Shown here: positions 25,930 to 35,675 of the stretch, piece by piece
Numbering within the stretch: the stretch's first letter is position 1
Layout: every line of letters starts with the position of its first letter
From: Niastella vici
Lineage (GTDB): Bacteria; Bacteroidota; Bacteroidia; Chitinophagales; Chitinophagaceae
DNA length: 64,000 nt
Direction: 5' to 3'
Assembly: GCF_002077945.1 (NCBI RefSeq)
Contig: NZ_LVYD01000061.1
Coordinates: 1-64,000 of the forward strand
Notes under the pieces: model-generated
The model's input: only the letters and a program-made list of their open reading frames with translations
Told to the model about the DNA's origin: nothing
The model's database searches: none
Program-made: the position numbers and the translations under genes

Positions 25930-28900
25930 TTATAGCTTCACGATCTTTTTAGTAATGAGCACTCCGCGGGTCTTTATCTGTAAATAATACATGCCCTTTG
26001 CTAATCCACGCATTGAAATCGCTTCGGATGCTTTGGTCACCAACAAGGTTTTTACCAACACCCCGTTCTGATCGTACATTTTTACAACAGAACCCGCTTC
26101 AACTCCACTTACCTGAATATTCCGCTCTTCTGTAACAGGATTTGGATAAACAATGATTTTCCCGTTGGTTGCTTCCACTGAACTGTTTTCAGTGTTTATA
26201 CGGGCTGCCGGTGCAGTACATCCACCCAAATGATCACCATGATCAAAATGCGCCTGAACAGAAGAAGAGGCTACACAAATGGTATTGTTATTATGACAGA
26301 TCATCACCTTGTCGTTGTTATTGCCGCATCTTACATCGAGCGTATTCATAACAATAGAGGCGGTGGTAGTACAGCCCATGCTGTCTGTAACAATAACCGT
26401 ATATGTTCCTGCCGAACTTACACTAACGGATCGAGTGGTTGCTCCACTGCTCCATGACCAGGTGTAAGGTGCAGTGCCGCCAGTGGCATTAACCGTTACA
26501 GAAAGCGATGTTGGACCATAACCTATATAAATGGTATTTTTAGAATCTACTGCAGGATTCATGGCATACACATCAGGAATGCCTGCACTCATTGCTGCAT
26601 TCACGGTCACTATAGTTGCAGCTGTATCCACATTACCATGCATGTCAGTTACCATCCAGGTAATGGTCGATTGACCGGCATTGAATACACCACTGGCATC
26701 TGTTCCTATTCCATTTCTTGAAGTAGCTCCGCTTACAGCGTAACTTATCGAAGCAATGCCACAATTATCAAAAGCAGCTAATGCAGGAACAGGGTAAGAT
26801 CCCGATTGGCTGAAACAGAAGAATTGTGGGAAAGGCGCAGTTACAGTTGGTTTCAGGTCATCAATAACTGTTACTTCTGCCGTTGCTGAATCTGAATACC
26901 CGTCTGCATCCGTTGCAGTGAGGGTTACGGTCACTGGTGAACCAACATCAGAGCAGGTGAAATCAGTTCTATTCAAAGTCAATGTCAATGCACCTGAATA
27001 GCTCACCGAACCATCATCTACCTGGTTTGGCGTAATAAACAACTTTCCATTGGAATCAAGTGCTGCACTGATATTCTTTGTTTTTACAGTTGGCAGTTGA
27101 TATACTGTAAGCTGTTGCGATACTGCCGTTGCAGCGTTGTAAACAGAATCTCCGCTTTGTGAGGCAGTGATGGTAGTGGTACCTCTTCCCACAATTCGGA
27201 TAAGACCATTAACGATCATTGCTACAGTCGTATCTGAGCTGCTATATTTTACAGCAAGACCCGATGAAGCAATGGCACCAGCATTAAAATCATCATCTCC
27301 TACCTGTTTTTGTGAAAGGGCGTTAAAGGTGATGATTTGACTTCTTTTCATACTTTCTGCAATCTCCGCATCGCTTAAAGCCCTCTTGTAAATCTTAAAT
27401 TCGTCAATTGAACCTTTAAACAGCGGATCATTAAACTGCGATTTACCCAGGTAGTTTAGCGAGGTGCCGGTAATAGTGCCCGTAGGGGTAAGTTGCGAAG
27501 GCGTAATATTGACATTGGTATTCGTACCAACCAAAGTTCCGTTGATATACAGGCGGGCGGTATTCCCTGATTGGGTTACAGCCAGGTGAACCCATGTGTT
27601 CAACGGGAAGGCATAGGGAGAACTTACGTTTAACTCTGTGCCTCCGTTTTTAATGGCATAACGGACTATTGATGACGATACGCCATTTACAGTAGTAGTT
27701 CCGGCCTGAACCGAAAGGAACATATATTGGGTAGTACTGTTACCAAAATCAAACACCCGCATCCAGTTGGCAAGGGCATCCATTTTCACCCAGGCTGAAA
27801 TGGTAAAATCAGTTACCGTACTCATGATTCCGGCGGGCAGCGTAGCATAAGCTGTGGCCGTACCATCAAGTTTCAATGCATTTCCATATTTTCCGGCACT
27901 CCGTGTTGCTGTGGCGGCTAAGGTACCATGAGTAGCTCCCCAGCTATCAATAGCACGTGTTCCCTCTATTTCGTCAATTTTCAGATAAGTAAGCTGACCG
28001 GCATTCGGCGATGCTATAACCTCTGTACCCGGAGGCATCTCTCCTGCATTATCAACTGCGGCAACCACGTAGTAATAAGTAGTTCCATTACTAACGTTGG
28101 TATCAGTAAACCTGGTAGTACTCACACTTCCGATAGTAGTATAAGGCCCGCCTGATGTAGTGGAACGCTTAATGCTATACGTAACGTTCTGAATAGCATC
28201 CCATTCCAGGATATTTTTAGCATCACCTGAGGCAACAAGAACATTGCTTACCACATTATTCTGTACCGTTAACGTAATGGCTTGTGTACCCGGGATACTG
28301 CCATTGGTGGCGCCTATAATTACAGTAAAAGTACCGTATTCCGTAGGTGTACCTGATATTATACCTGTAGTAGCATTTATGCTTAAGCCGGCGGGCAAAC
28401 CTGTTGCCGTAAAATTGCTGTATGGCCTGTCGGTAATGGTATGGCTAAATGGCCTGCCCATTAAAGTAGTAAGCTGCGTATTATTGGTAATGCCAACCAG
28501 TAATGATCTTGCCTGTGATGCCGGGCCATAAACCTCATCCCCTGCCTGTGAAGCGGTAATGATGGCAGTTCCGCCAGCTAAGAGATGGACCGTTCTGTCG
28601 TCTATCGTTGCAACTGTGGTATCCGAACTGGTGAAAGTTACCGGAAGACCTGAAGAAGCAGTAGCCTCCAAATCAAAATCTGCATCACCCATTAATTTGG
28701 GAGTAATGGGGTTGAACGTGATCGTTTGGCCTACCTTCATATTTTCTGCAACTTCCGAAGCAGGTAAAGCCCGCTTGTAGATCTTAAATTCGTCAATTGA
28801 ACCTTTAAACATCGGATCATTAAATTGAGATTTACCCAGGTAGTTTTTAGCAGTACCTGTAGTAGCACCCGCAGGGGTCAATTGGGAAGGCTTAATTGTG

Positions 28901-31900
28901 ACGTTGAGTTTGGTACCAACCAGCGCTCCGTTGATATACAGTTTGACTGTATCCGCCGATTGAGTAACCGCCAGGTGTACCCAGGCATTTACCGGGAAGG
29001 CATAATTATAACTTAGGTTCAACTCGGCCGGGCTTCCGTTTTTAATGGCATACCGAACGGTTGATAACCTTACGCCATTTACCGTTGGCGTTCCTGCCTG
29101 GACTGTAAGGAACATGTATTGTGTGGTACTGTTCCCAAAATCAAACACTCTCATAAAGTTGGCAAGCGTATCCATTTTCACCCAGGTTGAAATGGTAAAA
29201 TCAGATACAGTACTCATTATTCCGGCTGGCAGCGTAGCATATGCGTTGGCCGTACCATCCAGTTTAAGTGCATTTCCTGCTTTCCCGGTATCGCGTGTTG
29301 CTGTAGCTGCCATGGTGGCGTAAGTTGTTCCCCAGCTACTAACACAGCGTGTTCCGCTGGTTTCATCAAACTTAAGATAAATTAACCCAACATTGCGGGA
29401 TGCCAACACCTCCGTACTGGATGCGACGCTATCCGGCGAAGCAACTATGTAGTAATAAGCTATTCCACTATTCACAGCAGTGTCGGTGAACCTGGCTGTG
29501 CTCACGGTGGCGACGGTGGTATAAGGCCCGCCCGGTGTGGTGGAACGTTTTACATTGTAAGTAAAATCAGCGATAGGGTCCCATTCAAGGACGTTTTTAC
29601 CATCTGCTGCTGAAGCGGTGAGGCTTATGGGAACAGTTCCCACAGGTTCAAAACGGAATGGGAAACTATAGGGAACCGGATCATTATTACTTCCAAGTAC
29701 AGCAAGTATTTGATTGCCACTTTTATACCAGTACCCGTTTCCGGCGTTTTGTGCCCGTTGAACCGCATGCGAGGTACCGTTAGAGTAAATATTAAATGAA
29801 TTGTAAGCGTCTGAGTAGGCAATGACATTACGGCCAAATAATGCGTCCTCATAGATATAATTGCTAAATGCCGGAGGTGGGGCGCTCAGACAGGTAATTT
29901 TATACCTGCCGTTTCCCTGCTTTTTCACATTCCACATTTGCACTAATGGATTGGGATTCGACACATCAAATAAAGGCTTGTTGGTCTCATTCCTGGTCCA
30001 CAACGAATCGCTGGCAAGTGGTTTAAGATAGTAATTGCCGTCAGCAAGTGTATTCGTAAAGTAATACATAGCCGCCTTATACCGTTCCATAGCATTCTCC
30101 AATAGCGTAACGTAGTCATTAATCTGAAAAACTGTTGATTGCGGATTGTACAAGGACTGTACATACATGATGCTATCGTTCAACTGTACTTTGGCCGCTA
30201 CCGGAAATTTACCGCCCACAATTGAGTCACTCGTCTGTGTGGTATCGCGTAGTTTTATGGCTTCAGCCAGCTTTTTATGGTAGGCGGAGTCCATGTCTGC
30301 TGCCGTAACAGGTTCTATTCTAAAGATCTGATTAGGATTATCAAGCCAGCTGTTGAGATTCATTGCCGCACCGTCTAAAGTACTTGAGCCGGCAACCTCC
30401 AGCGCTTTCTGGCTTTGTTTTCCCACAATACTGAACGTTCCGTTCTCCCGGTCCTTAATAGACCATACCTGGGCTGAATCTGTAGCCGAATAAGTGCGCT
30501 GTTCGATTGCCGCACCATTGGTTATGGCATTGTTCACCACATCCATTGCTTTTCCACTCCGCAGGTTTATGATCTTATAATCTGTACCGGATATAGGAGT
30601 TATTCTCCAATGCTGGTTACCTGAAGAAGAATACGGGTTTTGTCCCAATAAGGCGCCTTCTGCTGTTGAACCATCTTTAACCTCTACTGCTTTATTGCTA
30701 TGAGTTGCTATAATTCGATATATCCCATTGAAACTATCGGAATTCAATACCTGCGGAACCGGCGGCGCTTCCGGAACACCTCCATCTCCTGGTGAATCTG
30801 CACTGGTGCCCGCAGCATTTACAGCACAAACCTTATAATAATAGGTCTGACCGTTTGATAAATTATTATCCAGAAACGTATTTCCTGAAAGGCCTGTGGC
30901 AATGGTAGAATAGGTCCCGTTCTCAGAAGTTGAGCGTTTAAGCGTATAGCTATCCGCCCCGAAGGAGGATAGCCATTTTACCCGCATCTGTTTATCTCCG
31001 GGATAGGCATATATAGAATGCGGAGCTTCGGGTGCAGTAACAACTCCCCCTTGCCCTCCGGTAACACTTACATTGCTAAAAGTAGCCGTATTTAAAACAC
31101 CATTGACAACGGAACAAACCGCCAGGCCAATGTAGGCTTTGCCGGTAAAGCCCGTATACCTGCCCTCATTTGCCGCCGCCCAACTTACGCCATCAGGAGA
31201 ATAATAGGTGGCAATCATCTCCCCTACACGTTCAATTTTTACCCAATAAGGAATGCCAGGTATTGGCCTGGACTCTTTCTCATAATAAGAACCGCCCCTT
31301 AGTTCTGACCATCCATGCATAAACGACTCTGCGTTCACCCCCGGAGTTACCGCTATCCATGCCCTTTGCCCTGAAGTAGCCGTCAGATCAGAACGGATCA
31401 TTACCCCCGCCTTGGCATTAGCAGCAGTGCCCTCAACTGATTCCACTTTAGCGATGATGGAACAATTTCCGGTCACTTCCTTATACACGAAGTGCAAAGC
31501 ATCCGCTCCATGTGTCCATATATCCCCACTTCCTTTTACCGTCCACACATTGTTATTGTAGGAACTGCTTCCGGCAGGGGACGCCGTGCCTATGTCCAGA
31601 GAGGTTAAGCCCCCTGTTCCCACTTTGGTAGGCTCAGGGACAATTTCCGTTTGCGGTGGAACAGTAGCCGTAGAGTTGTCTTCCGACTTATAGAACCAGG
31701 TGATTACCGGGTCAAAACGTCTGGGGATGGCATTTAGCAGTTTGCTCAGGTAAACCGAACTTTGCTTCTTACGGACAACATAAGCCCCGTGAGCCAAAGT
31801 AGGGCCAAACCTTCCCTGGTCCCAGGGGTTGGTTATATCTGTTAAATAATAGGCATCAATAGTACCAAAAGGGACGAACCCGATGGGTATGCTTAAATTT

Positions 31901-32778
31901 TTCCTGGCAAAATATTCGGCATTGGCCATAATCCGGTCCTCCAGGTCGGAATAAATGTCGATACCCTGTTTATAGAGCACTTCTGCCGTGAAGGCCAGAT
32001 TGTTCCAGGTGCCGTGGGCGTGCCCCTGATCTCTTAAACTTTCTCCATTCTGGCCACTGGGCAAGGTATTTTTAAGCCCGCAAGAAGCAATATATCTCGA
32101 CAGGTAGACAATATGGGCTATTTTATCAGGATCGTCGGAAAATGCGGCGATCACGACACCTGCGGCCATACTCAGGTTACCTTTATTGGATGGACCTATA
32201 GCATAAAAAGAACAACCTGAAGCCGGCCAGTATACGTTATTAAACAGGTTTTTTACGGCTGCTGTATTTTCAGCCGTCCAGCCGCTCCAGGTTCCGCGAA
32301 GGATGGAGGCAGCTCCCCCATAGGCATACGCGTAATCACCTAAGTCCAGGTTTCCCAACTGTCCTCCAAACTCCGTTTGGGTGGTGGCCCAGGCTATTAA
32401 AATATCCCTCGCCTTTGCTGCATAGGCCTCATTATCCGTAAAATACCACATCAGCGATAAATAAAAGGCAGCCGTCATATCGTTTCTCCAACGGTAAAGG
32501 TTTAGATCCGGACTACGGGTAACCGTAGCAAAAGCCTGATAAGTATAAGTCAACTGAGATTTGCCATCGGCAGCCATAATATCATAAGCCTGTTTCCAGG
32601 GATAATCTCCGGCCTTCACATGTGCCTTCAGGACATCCAGGTCAGACTTTGAAAGCGGGGCTCCCGGATGCGTAAAGGTTTGCGCCCCTGCATTAGGGGA
32701 AATCAAAAACGTAAAGATGATCGCCCAAAGGCAGTTAAGCATTCTGATCTTTGGTAAAGCTGTTAAAATTTTCATCAT
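25930..32778 (-). CDS. Giant multidomain alginate-lyase-family protein with T9SS sorting tail
   Basis: 2282 residues from the ATG at 32778 (MMKILTALPK..., signal ending AGAQ). The order is: alginate_lyase-type helical toroid (about 25-370, with RDQGHAHGTWNNLA); DUF1349-like beta-sandwich (about 390-580); fibronectin type III; ricin-type trefoil (about 680-820); an unassigned helical/beta part; then two copies of Fn3-LamG-Big-like units (about 1050-1930); HYR-like and SprB-like domains; and a C-terminal T9SS tail (IIVYPNPV...GMYYLQIKTRGV...KKIVKL). It should be exported by type IX secretion to the cell surface and cleave or bind an acidic polysaccharide. Lyase specificity (alginate, pectin-type or other uronide) is not readable from the sequence. 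The adjacent gene upstream is a shorter paralogue. Confidence 0.8.
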   Translation of the reverse strand: MMKILTALPKIRMLNCLWAIIFTFLISPNAGAQTFTHPGAPLSKSDLDVLKAHVKAGDYPWKQAYDIMAADGKSQLTYTYQAFATVTRSPDLNLYRWRNDMTAAFYLSLMWYFTDNEAYAAKARDILIAWATTQTEFGGQLGNLDLGDYAYAYGGAASILRGTWSGWTAENTAAVKNLFNNVYWPASGCSFYAIGPSNKGNLSMAAGVVIAAFSDDPDKIAHIVYLSRYIASCGLKNTLPSGQNGESLRDQGHAHGTWNNLAFTAEVLYKQGIDIYSDLEDRIMANAEYFARKNLSIPIGFVPFGTIDAYYLTDITNPWDQGRFGPTLAHGAYVVRKKQSSVYLSKLLNAIPRRFDPVITWFYKSEDNSTATVPPQTEIVPEPTKVGTGGLTSLDIGTASPAGSSSYNNNVWTVKGSGDIWTHGADALHFVYKEVTGNCSIIAKVESVEGTAANAKAGVMIRSDLTATSGQRAWIAVTPGVNAESFMHGWSELRGGSYYEKESRPIPGIPYWVKIERVGEMIATYYSPDGVSWAAANEGRYTGFTGKAYIGLAVCSVVNGVLNTATFSNVSVTGGQGGVVTAPEAPHSIYAYPGDKQMRVKWLSSFGADSYTLKRSTSENGTYSTIATGLSGNTFLDNNLSNGQTYYYKVCAVNAAGTSADSPGDGGVPEAPPVPQVLNSDSFNGIYRIIATHSNKAVEVKDGSTAEGALLGQNPYSSSGNQHWRITPISGTDYKIINLRSGKAMDVVNNAITNGAAIEQRTYSATDSAQVWSIKDRENGTFSIVGKQSQKALEVAGSSTLDGAAMNLNSWLDNPNQIFRIEPVTAADMDSAYHKKLAEAIKLRDTTQTSDSIVGGKFPVAAKVQLNDSIMYVQSLYNPQSTVFQINDYVTLLENAMERYKAAMYYFTNTLADGNYYLKPLASDSLWTRNETNKPLFDVSNPNPLVQMWNVKKQGNGRYKITCLSAPPPAFSNYIYEDALFGRNVIAYSDAYNSFNIYSNGTSHAVQRAQNAGNGYWYKSGNQILAVLGSNNDPVPYSFPFRFEPVGTVPISLTASAADGKNVLEWDPIADFTYNVKRSTTPGGPYTTVATVSTARFTDTAVNSGIAYYYIVASPDSVASSTEVLASRNVGLIYLKFDETSGTRCVSSWGTTYATMAATATRDTGKAGNALKLDGTANAYATLPAGIMSTVSDFTISTWVKMDTLANFMRVFDFGNSTTQYMFLTVQAGTPTVNGVRLSTVRYAIKNGSPAELNLSYNYAFPVNAWVHLAVTQSADTVKLYINGALVGTKLNVTIKPSQLTPAGATTGTAKNYLGKSQFNDPMFKGSIDEFKIYKRALPASEVAENMKVGQTITFNPITPKLMGDADFDLEATASSGLPVTFTSSDTTVATIDDRTVHLLAGGTAIITASQAGDEVYGPASQARSLLVGITNNTQLTTLMGRPFSHTITDRPYSNFTATGLPAGLSINATTGIISGTPTEYGTFTVIIGATNGSIPGTQAITLTVQNNVVSNVLVASGDAKNILEWDAIQNVTYSIKRSTTSGGPYTTIGSVSTTRFTDTNVSNGTTYYYVVAAVDNAGEMPPGTEVIASPNAGQLTYLKIDEIEGTRAIDSWGATHGTLAATATRSAGKYGNALKLDGTATAYATLPAGIMSTVTDFTISAWVKMDALANWMRVFDFGNSTTQYMFLSVQAGTTTVNGVSSSIVRYAIKNGGTELNVSSPYAFPLNTWVHLAVTQSGNTARLYINGTLVGTNTNVNITPSQLTPTGTITGTSLNYLGKSQFNDPLFKGSIDEFKIYKRALSDAEIAESMKRSQIITFNALSQKQVGDDDFNAGAIASSGLAVKYSSSDTTVAMIVNGLIRIVGRGTTTITASQSGDSVYNAATAVSQQLTVYQLPTVKTKNISAALDSNGKLFITPNQVDDGSVSYSGALTLTLNRTDFTCSDVGSPVTVTLTATDADGYSDSATAEVTVIDDLKPTVTAPFPQFFCFSQSGSYPVPALAAFDNCGIASISYAVSGATSRNGIGTDASGVFNAGQSTITWMVTDMHGNVDTAATIVTVNAAMSAGIPDVYAMNPAVDSKNTIYIGYGPTSLSVTVNATGGTAPYTWSWSSGATTRSVSVSSAGTYTVIVTDSMGCTTTASIVMNTLDVRCGNNNDKVMICHNNNTICVASSSVQAHFDHGDHLGGCTAPAARINTENSSVEATNGKIIVYPNPVTEERNIQVSGVEAGSVVKMYDQNGVLVKTLLVTKASEAISMRGLAKGMYYLQIKTRGVLITKKIVKL
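27300..29620 (-). repeat. Tandem intragenic duplication (Fn3-LamG-Big unit)
   Basis: 27300-28235 and 28690-29620 are near-identical over long stretches at an offset of about 1380-1389 bases, for example AATTCGTCAATTGAACCTTT and ATAAGGCCCGCC in both. The two copies encode paired LamG domains (VMRVFDFGNSTTQYMF-like core in both) and flanking domains. DNA-level identity indicates a recent duplication or ongoing gene conversion. Confidence 0.8.
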
Positions 32779-32882
32779 ATGGTTCGTTTTGGACGGGTAA
32801 AAAAAATCTGTATCATCAGATATTTTCAAAAAATGTTTTATGCCTGCAAGCTTTTTTATTCGCTTACCGGCTGGCTTATTGA

Positions 32883-35615
32883 TTATTTTTTAATGATCTT
32901 TTCGGTTATGGTCTTGCTTCCATTACTCAGTTCCAGCACATACATACCTGCAGGTAGTTTGCCTGTAGAAAGCTGGTATTGACTGCCTGTTATTTTCACC
33001 CTGTAGATCGTTTTGCCCGAAACATCACATAATTTTAGTGTAGCTCCTTTGGCAAAACCATTTTGCAATTGAAGCATCAGTTGATTAGTTACCGGGTTGG
33101 GATACAGCACAAGATCTTTCGATGATGCGGGCGTTTGTGCGGGAACAGTATTTTCAATTCTTGCAGATGCATTGCTTACAGGCACCAGTTTCCATTGTTT
33201 GTTGTAGGCGCCATTCCAGGTCCATTGCTGTACATTGGCGCCATCGGCTGTAGCACCACTGGCCACTTCCAACACTTTACCACTGTGCACCGCCGTTATG
33301 CGAAAGTAATTGCTGTCGGTAACCGTGAATGTAAACTTTTGATTGGCGCCACCGGTAGATTGCCAGATCTGCACATTGGCGCCATCGGCGGTAGAACCAC
33401 TGGCAACATCCAGGTATTTTCCGCTTTGCACGCCAACAATGTTGTATTGCCCATTGCCAAGATCATTCACGTTCCATTGTTGATTGGCGCCATTAAGCCA
33501 CGTCCATTGATGTACATTGGCGCCGTTGGCTGTTGATTTATTGGCTACATCCAGCACTTTACCGCTGTTACGGTTGATGATGCGGTAAGTGCCGTTTGCG
33601 ATGGCACCGCTCGTTATCGTTACGCTATCATAGGTGGCAGTGTTTACATTGGAACTGTTTGAAGAAACAGCCAGGCCAACATAATAAGTAGCGGCCATTG
33701 ATACCGTAACAGGCGCCCCTACCGTAAACCATGTTCTTCCATCGGTAGATTGATAAGCTGTTATCGTATTGCCGGCTCGTTGCAGGCGGAACCAGCCAGG
33801 CGCACGGGTGTATAAATTACCTGTTTGAAAACTCATAGAACCACCTGTAGTAGTGCGGCGTCCTGACCTTGCTTCGCGAACGCCCCCGTCACCAAAAGTC
33901 ATACTGAACGCGATGGCATTGTCAGCAAGCGATTCGCGGATCATGATGCCCGTTTTTTGTGCACCACCGCCAACCCAGGTATTTGCTGCAACCCGTGCAG
34001 TGATGGTTGCATCACCGGTCACCGTTTTATACACATAACTCAAACCGTCTGCGGCGCCACCGATGCCGGCGCCGGAACCACTCACTACAAAAGTTCCATT
34101 ACTCACATTCGCATAACCGGCGCCTCCGGGCGTGGCAACGGTTCCAATATCCTGCCAGGCCCAGCCGGTGGGCAATGCACCGGTAGCGGCCGGAGTTGCA
34201 TTTACTTCCAACGAATTACTACTGGTTCCCGCCTGATTGATGGCTGATACCACATAATAATACGCAGTGCCGTTGATTACACCGGTATCTTCGTATAAAG
34301 GGTTAGTCCCTTTGTAAGTGGCGATCGTAGTATAGGGCCCGCTGCTTGTTGTTGAACGCAGCACATTGTATCCATTTGCCGTAACAACAGGAAGCCATCT
34401 TAACCATACTTTTTTCACGCTGGCTGTCGCTTTCAGGCCTGCAGGCGCCGGTGGAGCAGGTGATGCAGGATATGGCGATGTTGCTGCATTGAGGGTATAG
34501 CAGAGCGTGCCAAATCCAAGGTTATCATCATTCTCGAATCCTTCGGGCCGGTTCACTTCGGCCATAGCTTTTACATTGGGGGCGCTCAGGCCTTTGAGTA
34601 CCACGTAGTGGTTGTAGATCATTTCCCAAATGGGCCGCTGTAATCTTCCCCGGCCAAAAGCGTTTTGTTCAGAAGCCCAATAGTTCTGCACGTTATCGCA
34701 GTTGTTATAAGTGGTATAAGGAACATCTTTCCATAGATTGTATTTGGCTGTATATTCAGCGCCTGCCAACAGGCGGTTATTATCATAACCATACATATCC
34801 TGTCCCTGGTTCCAGGCTATCTGGCAAAAACTTCCCAGCATACCCAACCCTAACAGCGCATGCTCCTGGTCGCGGCCCGTTTCCTGCCACTGGCCCAAAC
34901 CACCCGGATGTATAAAAGGAATTGCGTTAGCAATATTGCCGTTGCCTGCCCCGGATTTAAAATAAGTGATCGCTTCGTTGAACTTTGCGGTGTCGTCGCA
35001 CAAAATACCAATGCCTAAAATGGCTGTCATGTTACAGATGTCCCAGTTAGCCCAGTAATGGGTGATACAGGCATTGTTGTGCCGCGTTAAAAAATCATGG
35101 CAATTCGGGTACAGGTAAGTGGTCATCATGCTTTTGAACTGATTGAAATCTGTTGATGACCAGTTAGGATACAGCCGCAGCACTTCTGCCGCCACTGCAA
35201 ATTCATACACCGCTATTCCCATCAGGCCGGGAATGTCCTGGCCACTCGGCACCTGGTTCACCGCATAAGCCCAGGCGTTTAATATTCTTCGCGAGCAGGC
35301 TGCATAAGAAGTATCACCGGAGATATACCAACGCAATGCGTTGAGATAGGCGGCCACTGCATCGGCAGAAGCGCGTTGACGGCTGGCGCCCATGTTGGCC
35401 TGAGCCCCGGCAGTGTAGGTATTTTGTGCTTTTGGGTGAACGATCAAAGCGTTCCAGCTATCTATCCAGGGATGCGCACCGGCCGCCACCTGGGTTTTCA
35501 TCCGGTCTAAATCGGTTTGTGTATGTAAGCCGCCGGGATGCACAAATGTTTGTGCTGTTGCTGTAATACTGTAAAACAGCAACAGGAAAAATAATACGTG
35601 TTTCGTCTGATTCAT
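32883..35615 (-). CDS. Alginate-lyase-family protein with Fn3, DUF1349-like, ricin trefoil and T9SS tail
   Basis: 910 residues with signal peptide ending TATAQ. Residues about 22-390 are an alginate_lyase-type catalytic domain (TFVHPGGLHTQTDLDRMK, THYWANWDICNM, QETGRDQEHALLGLG). Next come Fn3 (about 400-480), a DUF1349-like sandwich (about 490-680), a three-lobed ricin-type domain with about 46-residue repeats (NGANVHQWTW, DGANVQIWQS, DGANVQQWTW), and a T9SS sorting tail (LVLYPNPVTNQL...GMYVLEL...EKIIKK). It begins just like its giant neighbour (QTF-HPG...DLD..K), so the two arose by duplication. Surface-exposed polysaccharide lyase is the likely role. The 104-base gap after it holds a weak hairpin with an eight-T tract (32799-32821) that may reduce read-through. 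Confidence 0.82.
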   Translation of the reverse strand: MNQTKHVLFFLLLFYSITATAQTFVHPGGLHTQTDLDRMKTQVAAGAHPWIDSWNALIVHPKAQNTYTAGAQANMGASRQRASADAVAAYLNALRWYISGDTSYAACSRRILNAWAYAVNQVPSGQDIPGLMGIAVYEFAVAAEVLRLYPNWSSTDFNQFKSMMTTYLYPNCHDFLTRHNNACITHYWANWDICNMTAILGIGILCDDTAKFNEAITYFKSGAGNGNIANAIPFIHPGGLGQWQETGRDQEHALLGLGMLGSFCQIAWNQGQDMYGYDNNRLLAGAEYTAKYNLWKDVPYTTYNNCDNVQNYWASEQNAFGRGRLQRPIWEMIYNHYVVLKGLSAPNVKAMAEVNRPEGFENDDNLGFGTLCYTLNAATSPYPASPAPPAPAGLKATASVKKVWLRWLPVVTANGYNVLRSTTSSGPYTTIATYKGTNPLYEDTGVINGTAYYYVVSAINQAGTSSNSLEVNATPAATGALPTGWAWQDIGTVATPGGAGYANVSNGTFVVSGSGAGIGGAADGLSYVYKTVTGDATITARVAANTWVGGGAQKTGIMIRESLADNAIAFSMTFGDGGVREARSGRRTTTGGSMSFQTGNLYTRAPGWFRLQRAGNTITAYQSTDGRTWFTVGAPVTVSMAATYYVGLAVSSNSSNVNTATYDSVTITSGAIANGTYRIINRNSGKVLDVANKSTANGANVHQWTWLNGANQQWNVNDLGNGQYNIVGVQSGKYLDVASGSTADGANVQIWQSTGGANQKFTFTVTDSNYFRITAVHSGKVLEVASGATADGANVQQWTWNGAYNKQWKLVPVSNASARIENTVPAQTPASSKDLVLYPNPVTNQLMLQLQNGFAKGATLKLCDVSGKTIYRVKITGSQYQLSTGKLPAGMYVLELSNGSKTITEKIIKK

Positions 35616-35675
35616 AGCAAGAATTTGGTTTTACTGTTATTGGTTATTTGGTATCATTGATCGTTTTTCCTGCCT

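Noticed and set aside
27300..29620. Assembly duplication in the giant lyase gene
   Set aside because: The two copies differ at many positions and keep frame and domain boundaries, so they are real tandem domains.
33180..33580. Regular repeats resembling a CRISPR array
   Set aside because: The spacing of about 140 bases and the reading frame show the three lobes of a ricin-type domain.
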